Origin: Oppiella nova
Taxonomy: Eukaryota > Arthropoda > Arachnida > Sarcoptiformes > Oppiidae
DNA: 53,942 bases
NCBI GenBank assembly: GCA_905397405.1
Contig: CAJPVJ010000044.1
Location: 1 to 53,942 of the forward strand
Reading direction: 5' to 3'
The position numbers and the translations under genes are program-made. Shown piece after piece: positions 24,634 through 31,194 of the stretch (the stretch's first letter is position 1; each line of letters begins with the position of its first letter). Below the pieces are notes generated by a model. The model was not told the origin of the DNA. It saw only the letters and a program-made list of their open reading frames with translations, and made no database searches.

Positions 24634-25176
24634 TTAATTATTGGGATCGATGTAATTTTCATTAATAATTTTTTTTTCGATTTTTATATTATCAATCACA
24701 TCAAGTTCTTCACGCATTAAAAGAGATAACTCAGTTGCTGTTTTTTCTAATTTTACAATTTTTTTAAGAATTTCATTTTCTTGTAACCCATAGGTTAAGA
24801 TTTCACTATAAAGATCCATCATTTTATTGAATTCTCTATTAAACGTTTTTTTAGTTTCTGAACCACAAACAATGCAAGCTTTGTTATAAGAGCTTACAAG
24901 TTTTACAAGGTTTTCCTGTGATGTGTTTTGAAACTGATCTGAGCTTAATTTGTCTTTATTCATATGTATATAGATAATAAATGCTGAATACATTTCTACC
25001 AATTCTAGGTAAATACTTAATCTAGCTTCTGCAATTTTTTCAGACTTTTGAAAAGATTTTGTTTTAAAAAAAGTTACAATAAATGTTAAGGCTAAACCTG
25101 ACACCCCAATAATTGCAGCTAATAATTGAGCAAATGCTTCTGGTTTTTTTACAATAGCTAAAACATACTCAAACAT
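24634..25176 (-). CDS. Single-TM protein with cytoplasmic helical domain, unknown
   Basis: 180 aa. Residues 12-40 (FAQLLAAIIGVSGLALTFIVTFF) form one membrane helix; the rest is soluble, Lys/Glu rich and helical (LSIYLELVEMYSAF, NEILKKIVKLEKTATELSLLMREEL) with two Cys in CIVCGSET. It stands alone between two terminators (24524-24560 and 25228-25252), so it has its own promoter; no Shine-Dalgarno is evident. The AT-rich, isolated unit at the late/early junction fits lysogenic cargo such as superinfection exclusion or defence, but function is unknown. Confidence 0.6.
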   Translation of the reverse strand: MFEYVLAIVKKPEAFAQLLAAIIGVSGLALTFIVTFFKTKSFQKSEKIAEARLSIYLELVEMYSAFIIYIHMNKDKLSSDQFQNTSQENLVKLVSSYNKACIVCGSETKKTFNREFNKMMDLYSEILTYGLQENEILKKIVKLEKTATELSLLMREELDVIDNIKIEKKIINENYIDPNN

Positions 25177-25227
25177 TTTTGGATTCTATAAATTGATAAT
25201 TTATTTAAATATATCACGATATAAAAT

Positions 25228-25252
25228 AAAAAACCCCGCAATGCGAGGTTTT
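25228..25252 (-). terminator. Terminator after the Q-like gene
   Basis: On the minus strand CCTCGC-ATT-GCGGGG (G-U wobble included) is followed by a U-run. It closes the leftward early operon. Confidence 0.75.
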
Positions 25253-25314
25253 AGAAGGCGGTGTTATACAAATTCGCCAAGATATCACAAATATGCCATA
25301 CCCTGTATATTCAG

Positions 25315-25830
25315 TCAAGTGGATTCAATATCCTTAATTTGATTTTTAACTTTAATAAATTTTTCAATTATAAAGTGTGGATATCGTGATTTTATAAAAG
25401 CTAATCCGCATTTAATGTCTTGTTGTACTTGAGCGATATATGTTTCATTGCTTTTTGCTATGTCACGAATAGAATTACCCATAACATAATGTGACCAAAT
25501 AGATGATAACCAATCCTGAATTACCTCATCTTCTATCATTTGAAAATCTAAAAACAATTTATGAATTGCACGTGCTTCATTACTGTTTAATTCACAGCAA
25601 ACCCCTTTGCGCTTTACACATAAACGATCAATAAAATTTTCATCTTTCATGTACATTGCAAAAAGTTTTTCTCTTTGCTTTTGCGTAATTCGTTTTGTTG
25701 GCATTGTTTTTACAATACGTACCATTGTTTCATTATCACCATTTATCCAAGCCCCTAACTGGCGACACCATTCCTCAAAGCTATACTTTTTCCAATCTGT
25801 TGCCTGCATAATCGTAACTGCTGCATTCAT
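25315..25830 (-). CDS. Putative late antiterminator, Q-like
   Basis: 171 aa. FEEWCRQLGAWI at the N-terminus, then CCELNSNEARAIHKLFLDF, and a C-terminal HTH-like stretch IWSHYVMGNSIRDIAKSNETYIAQVQQDI resemble phage 82/21-type antitermination Q proteins (sigma-region-4-like DNA binder). It is the last gene of the early operon and lies just before the late genes, the classical Q position. The six or more terminator-like hairpins among the late genes make an antiterminator plausible. Family assignment is from pattern and position. Confidence 0.62.
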   Translation of the reverse strand: MNAAVTIMQATDWKKYSFEEWCRQLGAWINGDNETMVRIVKTMPTKRITQKQREKLFAMYMKDENFIDRLCVKRKGVCCELNSNEARAIHKLFLDFQMIEDEVIQDWLSSIWSHYVMGNSIRDIAKSNETYIAQVQQDIKCGLAFIKSRYPHFIIEKFIKVKNQIKDIEST

Positions 25831-25834
25831 ATAA

Positions 25835-26236
25835 TCACCCTTTCAACCCTCTAATTTCTTCTATCGCCTTACCGCTTTTCACCTGTTCAGTGCTATATCT
25901 AAACACTAAATAACCCAGTTCCTGAGCTGAGTTATATTTCTCCATATCTGCTATGTAACCTTTCCCCCTTGTATGTCTGCCATTGCTCCAAATACCTCCT
26001 TCAATCTCAATTAAAATCTTGGTACCAGTAATATGAAAATCTGCTCTCCATTTACGATTCTCATTGAACTGATACTCTTGTTTAAATTCGATTCCGTAAG
26101 TTCTCAAATGCTGAATTAATGTTGCTTCACCATCACTTACAACACGTTCTTTTTTTAATGAGTTACGGCGCTTCAATTTTCTTTTCACTTTAGGCGCGTA
26201 TTTCTTTTTGTATTCAGCGATTGAGATAATTTCCAC
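25835..26236 (-). CDS. PD-(D/E)XK endonuclease in replication module
   Basis: 133 aa. Core WRADFHI...ILIEIEGG.WSNGRHTRGKGYI..MEKYNSAQELGYLVFRYS matches the nuclease at 23539-24006. The start abuts the stop of the replication gene. In lambdoid phages this place often holds a Holliday-junction resolvase (NinG/Rap/RusA type); this protein may fill that role, although no biochemical proof can be read from the sequence. The basic N-terminal 30 residues may bind DNA. Confidence 0.68.
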   Translation of the reverse strand: MEIISIAEYKKKYAPKVKRKLKRRNSLKKERVVSDGEATLIQHLRTYGIEFKQEYQFNENRKWRADFHITGTKILIEIEGGIWSNGRHTRGKGYIADMEKYNSAQELGYLVFRYSTEQVKSGKAIEEIRGLKG

Positions 26237-27157
26237 TTACGCTGCACCTCTGCTCTTAGGTTTAAATCCAACTGCCTGCAGATGTGATTTCCAGTTTTGA
26301 AGTTCATTCGGATCTGACAGTTTTGCAGCAATCCGGCTTGCTAGTTTTTCAAAAGATTCACCTGGCATACTGAATTCATCGATGACGTCTGTCAGTTGAG
26401 CAAGTTTGTTTGCAAACACGTAAATCTGTTGAGGTGATGAGAAAAATACTAAATCAGATTCATTGCTTGATTTGCCATTTTGAGCTCTGTCGTATTTGTG
26501 ACGGTTTTTCAAAAGTGTGTCAGCGAAGTGATAAATCAAAAGATCATCACAAAGATTATTTCCAGCATTGAAAAGCTCGAATGCTTTTTTCTCGCGTTCA
26601 AACCAACTTGCTTCGATAATCGATTTTGGTACTACCGTGGGATCAGCTTGATCTAATTCAGAACGAAGTTTTTTAAAGCAAAGCCAGTCTTTTTTATTTT
26701 TAGATTCTAATGGGAGATTCCTTGGGAGGTTCTGTGTCCCAAAATTGGTACTGGTCTCGGTACCAAAATCGGTACTGGTTCCAGTTCCATTATTGGTACT
26801 AGTACCGTTTTTGGAACCAGTGCCTAAATCAACACCAGTGTCATTTTTGGTACTAGTCCCCTTTTTGGTATTGGTATCTGAACTATCTTCACGTCCAAAT
26901 ACACCAATTAATTGATAGACTTTTACGCCATTCCCTTTAATTTCACCTGTAAATTTAATCAACTTTTTAAGCTCAAGTTCGTCTAAAACTTTGATAATCG
27001 TTTTTCGATTTAAAGTGGTATCTTTCTCTAACCGTTTTAAACTTGGAAAGCACTTATGGTCGTCACCAGCTCGATCAGCAAGTGATAGAAGTACTAGCTT
27101 TTGACTAGCACCATCTACAGTTGTTTTCCAAGCCCATACAGTTGCATCAAGGCTCAT
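26237..27157 (-). CDS. O-like replication protein with HTH domain
   Basis: 306 aa. N-terminal winged helix (QKLVLLSLADRAGDDHKCFPSLKRLEKDTTLNRKTIIKVLDEL in short runs), as in phage O-type replication initiators and HTH_36 proteins. Residues about 95-140 are a Gly/Thr/Asn/Ser repeat region (GTSTKNDTG, GTGSKNGTS) whose DNA is the iteron array at 26747-26875. The C-terminal 150 residues are helical. Probably binds its own gene to start replication and recruits the host helicase. Confidence 0.72.
   Translation of the reverse strand: MSLDATVWAWKTTVDGASQKLVLLSLADRAGDDHKCFPSLKRLEKDTTLNRKTIIKVLDELELKKLIKFTGEIKGNGVKVYQLIGVFGREDSSDTNTKKGTSTKNDTGVDLGTGSKNGTSTNNGTGTSTDFGTETSTNFGTQNLPRNLPLESKNKKDWLCFKKLRSELDQADPTVVPKSIIEASWFEREKKAFELFNAGNNLCDDLLIYHFADTLLKNRHKYDRAQNGKSSNESDLVFFSSPQQIYVFANKLAQLTDVIDEFSMPGESFEKLASRIAAKLSDPNELQNWKSHLQAVGFKPKSRGAA
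26747..26875. repeat. Iteron array, candidate phage replication origin
   Basis: GGTACTGGT at 26747 and 26771, GGTACTAGT at 26795 and 26849, GGAACCAGT at 26813, GGTATTGGT at 26867 and a degenerate ACACCAGTG at 26832; spacings are 16-24 nt. An AT-rich tract (26690-26715) follows on one side, as in the lambda origin within O. It encodes the Gly/Thr-rich region of the replication protein. Confidence 0.7.
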
Positions 27158-27450
27158 AATTCAACGACCTTAGGCTTTACGTACCCACCAAACGAAATGA
27201 CCTGTTCAGCTTTGATCAAGCTCGTAATAACCTGATGTGATAACCAAATCGTGATCTTGAATCGATAAGCCATCTTTTGGGCCAATTCTTCCTTGGTTAC
27301 AGCAGCATTATCTTCGTTGTAACCACGCATTCTTAAATTGCCTTTTTTGATGTCATGAATGTGGTCCAACAAAATCAAAGTTGGTTCATAAAATGATTGG
27401 ATTTCCTGAGTCTGCTTGTGCTCAGGTTTAATTTGAAAATGACTGTTCAT
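27154..27450 (-). CDS. Small unknown early protein
   Basis: 98 aa. Helical, with KEELAQKMAYRFKITIWLSHQVITSLIKAEQVISFGGYV (short runs); the middle resembles a small winged-helix (AQKM...LSHQVITSLIKAEQV). It overlaps the replication gene by 4 nt and the upstream gene by 4 nt, so it is in the same operon. May be a DNA-binding helper of the replication protein; not identified. Confidence 0.55.
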   Translation of the reverse strand: MNSHFQIKPEHKQTQEIQSFYEPTLILLDHIHDIKKGNLRMRGYNEDNAAVTKEELAQKMAYRFKITIWLSHQVITSLIKAEQVISFGGYVKPKVVEL

Positions 27451-27740
27451 GAAACCTCCGCGAGTGCTTGTTCAGCTTCGGTTAAACGGCGATTGGCTTG
27501 GATTTCTGGAATTGATGCTGTGCGAATTTCATTTGCAAAAACATGCAGCAAATAACTTTTAGACTCAATTTCGTACATATCAAGATTTGAGTGAAACTCT
27601 TCAACACTGAATAATTCCTCTGAATCTGTCGTGTAGTGTGGCTTTGTGAGAACCACAACATCACCCAGTAGAAAATCAGCATTAATGTTGTTTGTGTTTT
27701 GGTGTTGTGCTAAATTTGATTTCATATTCATTGGTCCCAT
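27447..27740 (-). CDS. Small unknown early protein
   Basis: 97 aa. Contains DFLLGDVVVLTKPHYTTDSEELFSVEEFHSNLDMYEIES (short runs) and ends RRLTEAEQALAEVS. Predicted beta core and a helical tail, no recognised family. The start could also be at Met4 (27731) or Met6 (27725); no clear Shine-Dalgarno decides it. Cotranscribed with the replication genes. Confidence 0.5.
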   Translation of the reverse strand: MGPMNMKSNLAQHQNTNNINADFLLGDVVVLTKPHYTTDSEELFSVEEFHSNLDMYEIESKSYLLHVFANEIRTASIPEIQANRRLTEAEQALAEVS

Positions 27741-27754
27741 AATTGATGAATTAG

Positions 27755-27787
27755 AACCACTCCAGTTGTCGCTGGCAGTGGTTTTTT
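27755..27787 (+). terminator. Hairpin with T-run next to the CII-like gene
   Basis: AACCACT...AGTGGTT with inner CCAG/CTGG and a plus-strand T6 tract. It lies at the 3' end of the CII-like gene, and the orientation would terminate a plus-strand (antisense) RNA, as OOP RNA does in lambda. On the minus strand it is only a hairpin. Confidence 0.5.
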
Positions 27788-28142
27788 AATATCCAAATTC
27801 CGCCAATCGTGGCGCAATAGATGCAAATTGATAATCGTTGATATCGCCTGAGTTGGTGATTTGCATACGAGCCAGAAAGAAAATTGCTTCAACAAATTTG
27901 CGGTCATAGCATTCATAACTACCTGGTATTACTTTTAGTCCAAGTTTGTCCAATAAGACGCAAATAGTTTCAAGATCAGTCAAGCCATTGTTTTTCTTGT
28001 CGTTCTTAAACTTTGATACCCAAGGGCCATCAAATCCTATCTCTTCTCCTAGAGTGGCATTAACGACACTTCCAAGCGATTGCAAAACGAGCGAATGGGT
28101 ATTTCTAGCTCTTGCGCTTAATTCAATTGATACTTTGCTCAT
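27786..28142 (-). CDS. CII-like regulatory protein
   Basis: 118 aa. N-terminal helical segment NTHSLVLQSLGSVVNATLGEEIGFDGPWVSKFKNDKK has the CII-type HTH character (cf. AEAVGVDKSQISRWKRD in lambda), then LETICVLLDKLGLKVIP. It is in the third position after Cro-like and before replication genes, as CII is. Likely activates lysogenic promoters. Evidence is modest but consistent with position. Confidence 0.55.
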   Translation of the reverse strand: MSKVSIELSARARNTHSLVLQSLGSVVNATLGEEIGFDGPWVSKFKNDKKNNGLTDLETICVLLDKLGLKVIPGSYECYDRKFVEAIFFLARMQITNSGDINDYQFASIAPRLAEFGY

Positions 28143-28150
28143 GGTGGTTC

Positions 28151-28372
28151 CTAAGCTGCACTGGTCTTTCTAAGAAAGAAGTCAAATATGCTTTTGTGGG
28201 TTAATTTCTTGTCACTTGCGTCTACCATTTTTTGAATGGTTTCCATGCTTGGTTTTTTTCGACCATGGATAAGATGTGATTCCATATATCCATAAGAAAT
28301 TTTTGTAGTTTCACAAAATTGGATGCGTTGATCTTTATTGAGACCACGCCAGAAATCGTAAAGGGTAATCAT
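28151..28372 (-). CDS. Cro-like repressor
   Basis: 73 aa. FCETTKISYGYMESHLIHGRKKPSMETIQKMVDAS is an HTH with the GRKxPS turn typical of Cro/YdaS-like proteins. It is divergent from the CI-like gene and separated from it by the operator cluster. Leftward early operon leader gene. Confidence 0.72.
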   Translation of the reverse strand: MITLYDFWRGLNKDQRIQFCETTKISYGYMESHLIHGRKKPSMETIQKMVDASDKKLTHKSIFDFFLRKTSAA

Positions 28373-28378
28373 AAATAC

Positions 28379-28465
28379 ACCTCAAAGGTAAATTAAATAT
28401 AAATATACCCGCAAGGTAAACAAAAAACAACCTCTCAGGGTATTTATTTTTTCTACCTGAAAGGT
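28379..28465. promoter_or_regulatory. Operator cluster between cro-like and CI-like genes
   Basis: Four copies of ACCTnnnAGGT-like sites: 28379-28389 (ACCTCAAAGGT), 28407-28417 (ACCCGCAAGGT), 28430-28440 (ACCTCTCAGGG), 28455-28465 (ACCTGAAAGGT), spaced 23-28 nt. This is the OR-like control region of the lytic/lysogenic switch. Confidence 0.82.
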
Positions 28466-28499
28466 AAATTACTTAATATTGTATAAAGGTGTACTTAAT

Positions 28500-29273
28500 A
28501 TGGCTGAATTGAAGACAATTCATGAAATTAGACTTGGTAACACTAAAAAGCTGATGAAGGAATCTGGCTTAAGTCGCACAGAGTTTGCTGAAAAAATTGA
28601 TATGTCTTACAACTTATTTAGCCAATATATTGGAAAGAACCCAACAAAGAATATTGGTGATGATACAGCTGAAAAGATAGAGAAAGCTTTCAACAAACCT
28701 AAAGGCTATCTTGATCAATCAGACAGTGATTCTTTACTAGGTATAGGTAGATTTAACAAGCTGGATATTGAAGCATTCAAAAAGCAGCACAACATTGCAG
28801 ATGGTGAGGAAGCTGTTTTATTCTCGAAAGTGGCTGAAAAACCATTCGTAATCAATAAAAGATGGGTTCCTGTTAAGGCTTACAGCAAAATGGGCATGGA
28901 TGGCTTTTTCACTGATATGGGATATGAAGGTAACGGTGGTGATGGTTACATCCCAACTCACTCTGGTGGTGAGAAAGCTTATGGAATAAAAGGAACTGGC
29001 GATTCCATGTACCCTGCTATTCGCAATGGTTGGTATGTTGTTTGTGATCCTGATGCAGAGCTAACTCCTTCAGAATTTGTTCAAGTTTGCTTAAAAGATG
29101 GTAGATGTACTATTAAGGAATTCATCGGTATCCATAACAACGTACTAAACCTTTTAGCTGTGAATGGAAGTGAAAGGATTACATTTGATATGGATGATGT
29201 GGAAAGCATTACAGCTATAACAGACATTATCCCACCAAGCCAGCACAAGCAAGAACACCCTAATTCCATGTAA
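28500..29273 (+). CDS. CI-like prophage repressor with S24 peptidase domain
   Basis: 257 aa from ATG 28500, which has AAAGGTG eight nt upstream; the TTG at 28479 lies before that Shine-Dalgarno and is rejected. Residues about 10-70 form an XRE HTH (LMKESGLSRTEFAEKIDMSYNLFSQYIG), the rest the S24 domain with GDSMYPAIRNGWYVV (Ser) and KDGRCTIKEF (Lys). RecA-stimulated self-cleavage is expected, but no Ala-Gly pair stands at the usual scissile position; the segment VPVKAYSKMGMDG carries Met-Gly. Divergent from the Cro-like gene. Confidence 0.85.
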   Translation: MAELKTIHEIRLGNTKKLMKESGLSRTEFAEKIDMSYNLFSQYIGKNPTKNIGDDTAEKIEKAFNKPKGYLDQSDSDSLLGIGRFNKLDIEAFKKQHNIADGEEAVLFSKVAEKPFVINKRWVPVKAYSKMGMDGFFTDMGYEGNGGDGYIPTHSGGEKAYGIKGTGDSMYPAIRNGWYVVCDPDAELTPSEFVQVCLKDGRCTIKEFIGIHNNVLNLLAVNGSERITFDMDDVESITAITDIIPPSQHKQEHPNSM

Positions 29274-29288
29274 CTTAAAGAGAACATA

Positions 29289-29594
29289 ATGATTGCAACA
29301 CTTAATAAATACAAAACTGCGCTAACAATTAATCGTCAAGAATTTAAATTGGCCTTAGCTAAGATTGGCGCAGGAATTGATAAACAAATAGCCTCTCTTA
29401 AAAAAGCTAAACAAAGCTATGACGCTGCGGAAATTGCGCGCGAGGTCATTAATGAAGCAAATATCTTTGAGGCTATTATTGAGGGTTTTAACGAAGCTGA
29501 AGAAACTAATCTAAAGCTGGCTGATATAACCAATCTTGATGTAGCACAGGGATGGGTAGATGAGTTTTTGGAGAAATATTCAGAGACTTTATAA
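29289..29594 (+). CDS. Small helical protein, unknown
   Basis: 101 aa, helical and charged (KIGAGIDKQIASLKKAKQSYDAAEIAREVINEANIFEAIIEGF in parts). Follows the CI-like gene with 15 nt spacing and shares its operon, so it is expressed in the lysogen. No family recognised. Confidence 0.55.
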   Translation: MIATLNKYKTALTINRQEFKLALAKIGAGIDKQIASLKKAKQSYDAAEIAREVINEANIFEAIIEGFNEAEETNLKLADITNLDVAQGWVDEFLEKYSETL

Positions 29595-29626
29595 ATCAAA
29601 AGCAATTTTTATAAGAAGAATCTAAG

Positions 29627-29704
29627 ATGAATAAATTTGACTACATCAAACTAGGGCTTCTACTTGCTGCAGTTGCTTTTTGTTGGGTATCAATGGTTTT
29701 TTAA
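29627..29704 (+). CDS. 25-aa single-helix membrane peptide
   Basis: MNKFDYIKLGLLLAAVAFCWVSMVF: one hydrophobic helix after a charged start. The ATG is in the lysogenic operon between the 101-aa gene and the Cas2-like gene. Only weak Shine-Dalgarno (TAAG). Tentative; could be a real microprotein or chance. Confidence 0.35.
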   Translation: MNKFDYIKLGLLLAAVAFCWVSMVF

Positions 29705-29752
29705 ACTGCGAACCCGACGCAGTCCTTTAGAAATGTTCGGGTGGAGAATAAG

Positions 29753-30025
29753 ATGAGCCTGTATTTAATAAATTATGATTTAAATGGTAATAAAGATTAT
29801 GAAAAGCTTTTTAATGCAATCATCAAAATGACTGATCAATATGCACGCCCACTAAAATCAATGTGGATTATTAGACATGGTGGCAATGCATACGATATAG
29901 CAGTAGAATTGTGCAAGCACATAGATAGTGATGATGGTTTAATAGTAAGTAAATTAACTCCAGATTCTGCTTGGACACAAAGTTTTGGGGAAGCAACAAC
30001 TAAATGGATTAAAGAAAACTACTGA
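29753..30025 (+). CDS. Cas2/SinR-like small protein
   Basis: 90 aa from ATG 29753. GGTGGAG is six nt upstream, while the GTG at 29741 lies within it. MSLYLINYDLNGNKDYEKLFNAI and the KSMWIIRHGG, VELCKHIDSDDGLIVSKLT pattern resemble standalone Cas2-like (SinR family) ferredoxin-fold proteins. An ACCCGA...TCGGGT hairpin (29712-29742) reaches into the Shine-Dalgarno and may restrict translation. No CRISPR array is near. Function unknown; VapD/Cas2-like nuclease is one possibility. Confidence 0.6.
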   Translation: MSLYLINYDLNGNKDYEKLFNAIIKMTDQYARPLKSMWIIRHGGNAYDIAVELCKHIDSDDGLIVSKLTPDSAWTQSFGEATTKWIKENY

Positions 30026-30207
30026 GTATAATTAAGATCTTGCCCTCCAACTACACCTATTCCATTTTCAAAATCATCTTCGGCTTTTAAAACTTGGTCA
30101 AGGTAGATCTGTATTCCATCTGCTTTGACATCTTCTAGTAAAGTATAAGAACAACCCATAATTTGAACGTTAGTGCCTTTTGGAATTACTGCAATATTCT
30201 CAGCCAT
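30019..30207 (-). CDS. Small unknown protein, convergent
   Basis: 62 aa on the minus strand, overlapping the end of the Cas2-like gene by 7 nt. MAENIAVIPKGTNVQIMGCSYTLLEDVKADGIQIYLDQV has a plausible beta-rich protein pattern and length typical of phage-encoded small proteins. The plus-strand terminator at 30222-30246 lies in its 5' leader region. No family is recognised; real status is likely but unproven. Confidence 0.5.
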   Translation of the reverse strand: MAENIAVIPKGTNVQIMGCSYTLLEDVKADGIQIYLDQVLKAEDDFENGIGVVGGQDLNYTQ

Positions 30208-30221
30208 AACAAACTCTGTCT

Positions 30222-30246
30222 AACCCACTCAGTGTGGGTTTTCTTT
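30222..30246 (+). terminator. Terminator closing the lysogenic (CI) operon
   Basis: AACCCAC-TCAG-TGTGGGTT followed by TTCTTTT on the plus strand, downstream of the Cas2-like gene. Confidence 0.65.
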
Positions 30247-30276
30247 TGTCTATTAAATCACAATTACAAAAAATAC

Positions 30277-30345
30277 ACCTATAAAGTATAAAAAACTTTT
30301 TATTATTTTACCTGAAAGGTATTTACTTTAATTTACCTCACAGGT
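30277..30345. promoter_or_regulatory. Second operator cluster (OL-like)
   Basis: ACCTATAAAGT at 30277-30287 (weak), ACCTGAAAGGT at 30310-30320 and ACCTCACAGGT at 30335-30345 share the ACCTnnnAGGT core of the 28379-28465 cluster, spaced 25 and 33 nt. It lies upstream of the rightward recombination operon and about 1.9 kb from the other cluster, allowing looping by the repressor. Confidence 0.75.
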
Positions 30346-30369
30346 ATATTTAATTCATACACAAACAAA

Positions 30370-30402
30370 AAATCCCCATCACTTGCAGGCGTCGGGGATT
30401 TT
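30370..30402 (+). promoter_or_regulatory. Attenuator-like hairpin before the rightward operon
   Basis: AAATCCCC...GGGGATTT (8 bp) followed by TTTT, 6 nt before the ATG at 30408. It contains the best Shine-Dalgarno (GGGGA) in its 3' arm, so it could act as terminator or hide the ribosome binding site. Confidence 0.5.
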
Positions 30403-30407
30403 ACTCA

Positions 30408-30890
30408 ATGAGCGAGTTAAGTATGAACACAAAACCAAATTCAATCAATCCTATTGTTACACATCGTCTACAGCCTATGGGGGTTCTCAAAGTCGCAGTA
30501 ATAAGTGGTTTAGTCACTGTTGGTGCTGTCGGTCTTACATATGACCAGAAAACAACTCAATACAAACCACCAGTAGCAATACCAAATATCACCCAATCAA
30601 CTTACACCGTTGATGCTTTAAAAATCACCTCTGATTCATCAGGCATGGCTGTAATTAAACTTGATAGCTTCTTACTTAAAGTTAGTTTTGATTTTGAATC
30701 TCATCCAGATAGCTACGGCGTACCTGGTTCAGAATTCACAACTGTTGATATTACAAACTTGGCAATTGAGAAAATCACGGACGTAAATGGTCAAGAATGG
30801 AATGACTTTACTGACTACAACGATCATCGAATGATTAATCAAATGATTGTTGGTTATATCGAGCGTAATAAATTAGTGGAGTCTTTCTAA
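30408..30890 (+). CDS. Unknown protein with one hydrophobic segment
   Basis: 160 aa. Residues about 27-45 (VLKVAVISGLVTVGAVGL) look like a membrane helix; the rest is beta-rich (FLLKVSFDFESHPDSYGV; TVDITNLAIEKITD). First gene of the rightward early operon, controlled by the second operator cluster. Start could be 30423 (second Met). No family recognised. Possibly a periplasmic or membrane-anchored early protein. Confidence 0.5.
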   Translation: MSELSMNTKPNSINPIVTHRLQPMGVLKVAVISGLVTVGAVGLTYDQKTTQYKPPVAIPNITQSTYTVDALKITSDSSGMAVIKLDSFLLKVSFDFESHPDSYGVPGSEFTTVDITNLAIEKITDVNGQEWNDFTDYNDHRMINQMIVGYIERNKLVESF

Positions 30891-31192
30891 TGAATACATC
30901 AACTCCAAAAAAATCAGAGTTTATTAGTGATGAAAACGGCGAATTCCGTATGCGTATATATTCATCTGAATACATTCAGAAAAATGGCGAAATTTACCGA
31001 GTTAGTAAATCAGGCTATTTGTACCTTATCGAATTCGCTGAACACTTAGATAAACCTTGGATTAACCTTAATTTTGAACGTGAGCGCAAATTTCAAAAGC
31101 GTAAAGCATTGGCTATTGGTCTTCAAAATTCAAATATTCCCTCTTACGAACGTCGCGCATACAAAAAACGCATGGGATGGACTGGAGCATAA
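30890..31192 (+). CDS. Small unknown early protein
   Basis: 100 aa, overlapping the previous gene by 1 nt at its start. Basic C-terminus with NLNFERERKFQKRKALAIGL and YERRAYKKRMGW. No family recognised; the strongly basic end suggests nucleic acid binding. Coupled to the ERF gene that follows. Confidence 0.5.
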   Translation: MNTSTPKKSEFISDENGEFRMRIYSSEYIQKNGEIYRVSKSGYLYLIEFAEHLDKPWINLNFERERKFQKRKALAIGLQNSNIPSYERRAYKKRMGWTGA

Positions 31193-31194
31193 TC

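Noticed and set aside
26747-26875. Regularly spaced repeats as a possible CRISPR array
   Set aside because: Core is only 9 bp, variable, with 7-15 nt gaps, and is inside an open coding frame. Iterons explain it better.
29741-29752. GTG start four codons before the Cas2-like ATG
   Set aside because: GGTGGAG is a good Shine-Dalgarno for 29753 and includes this GTG.
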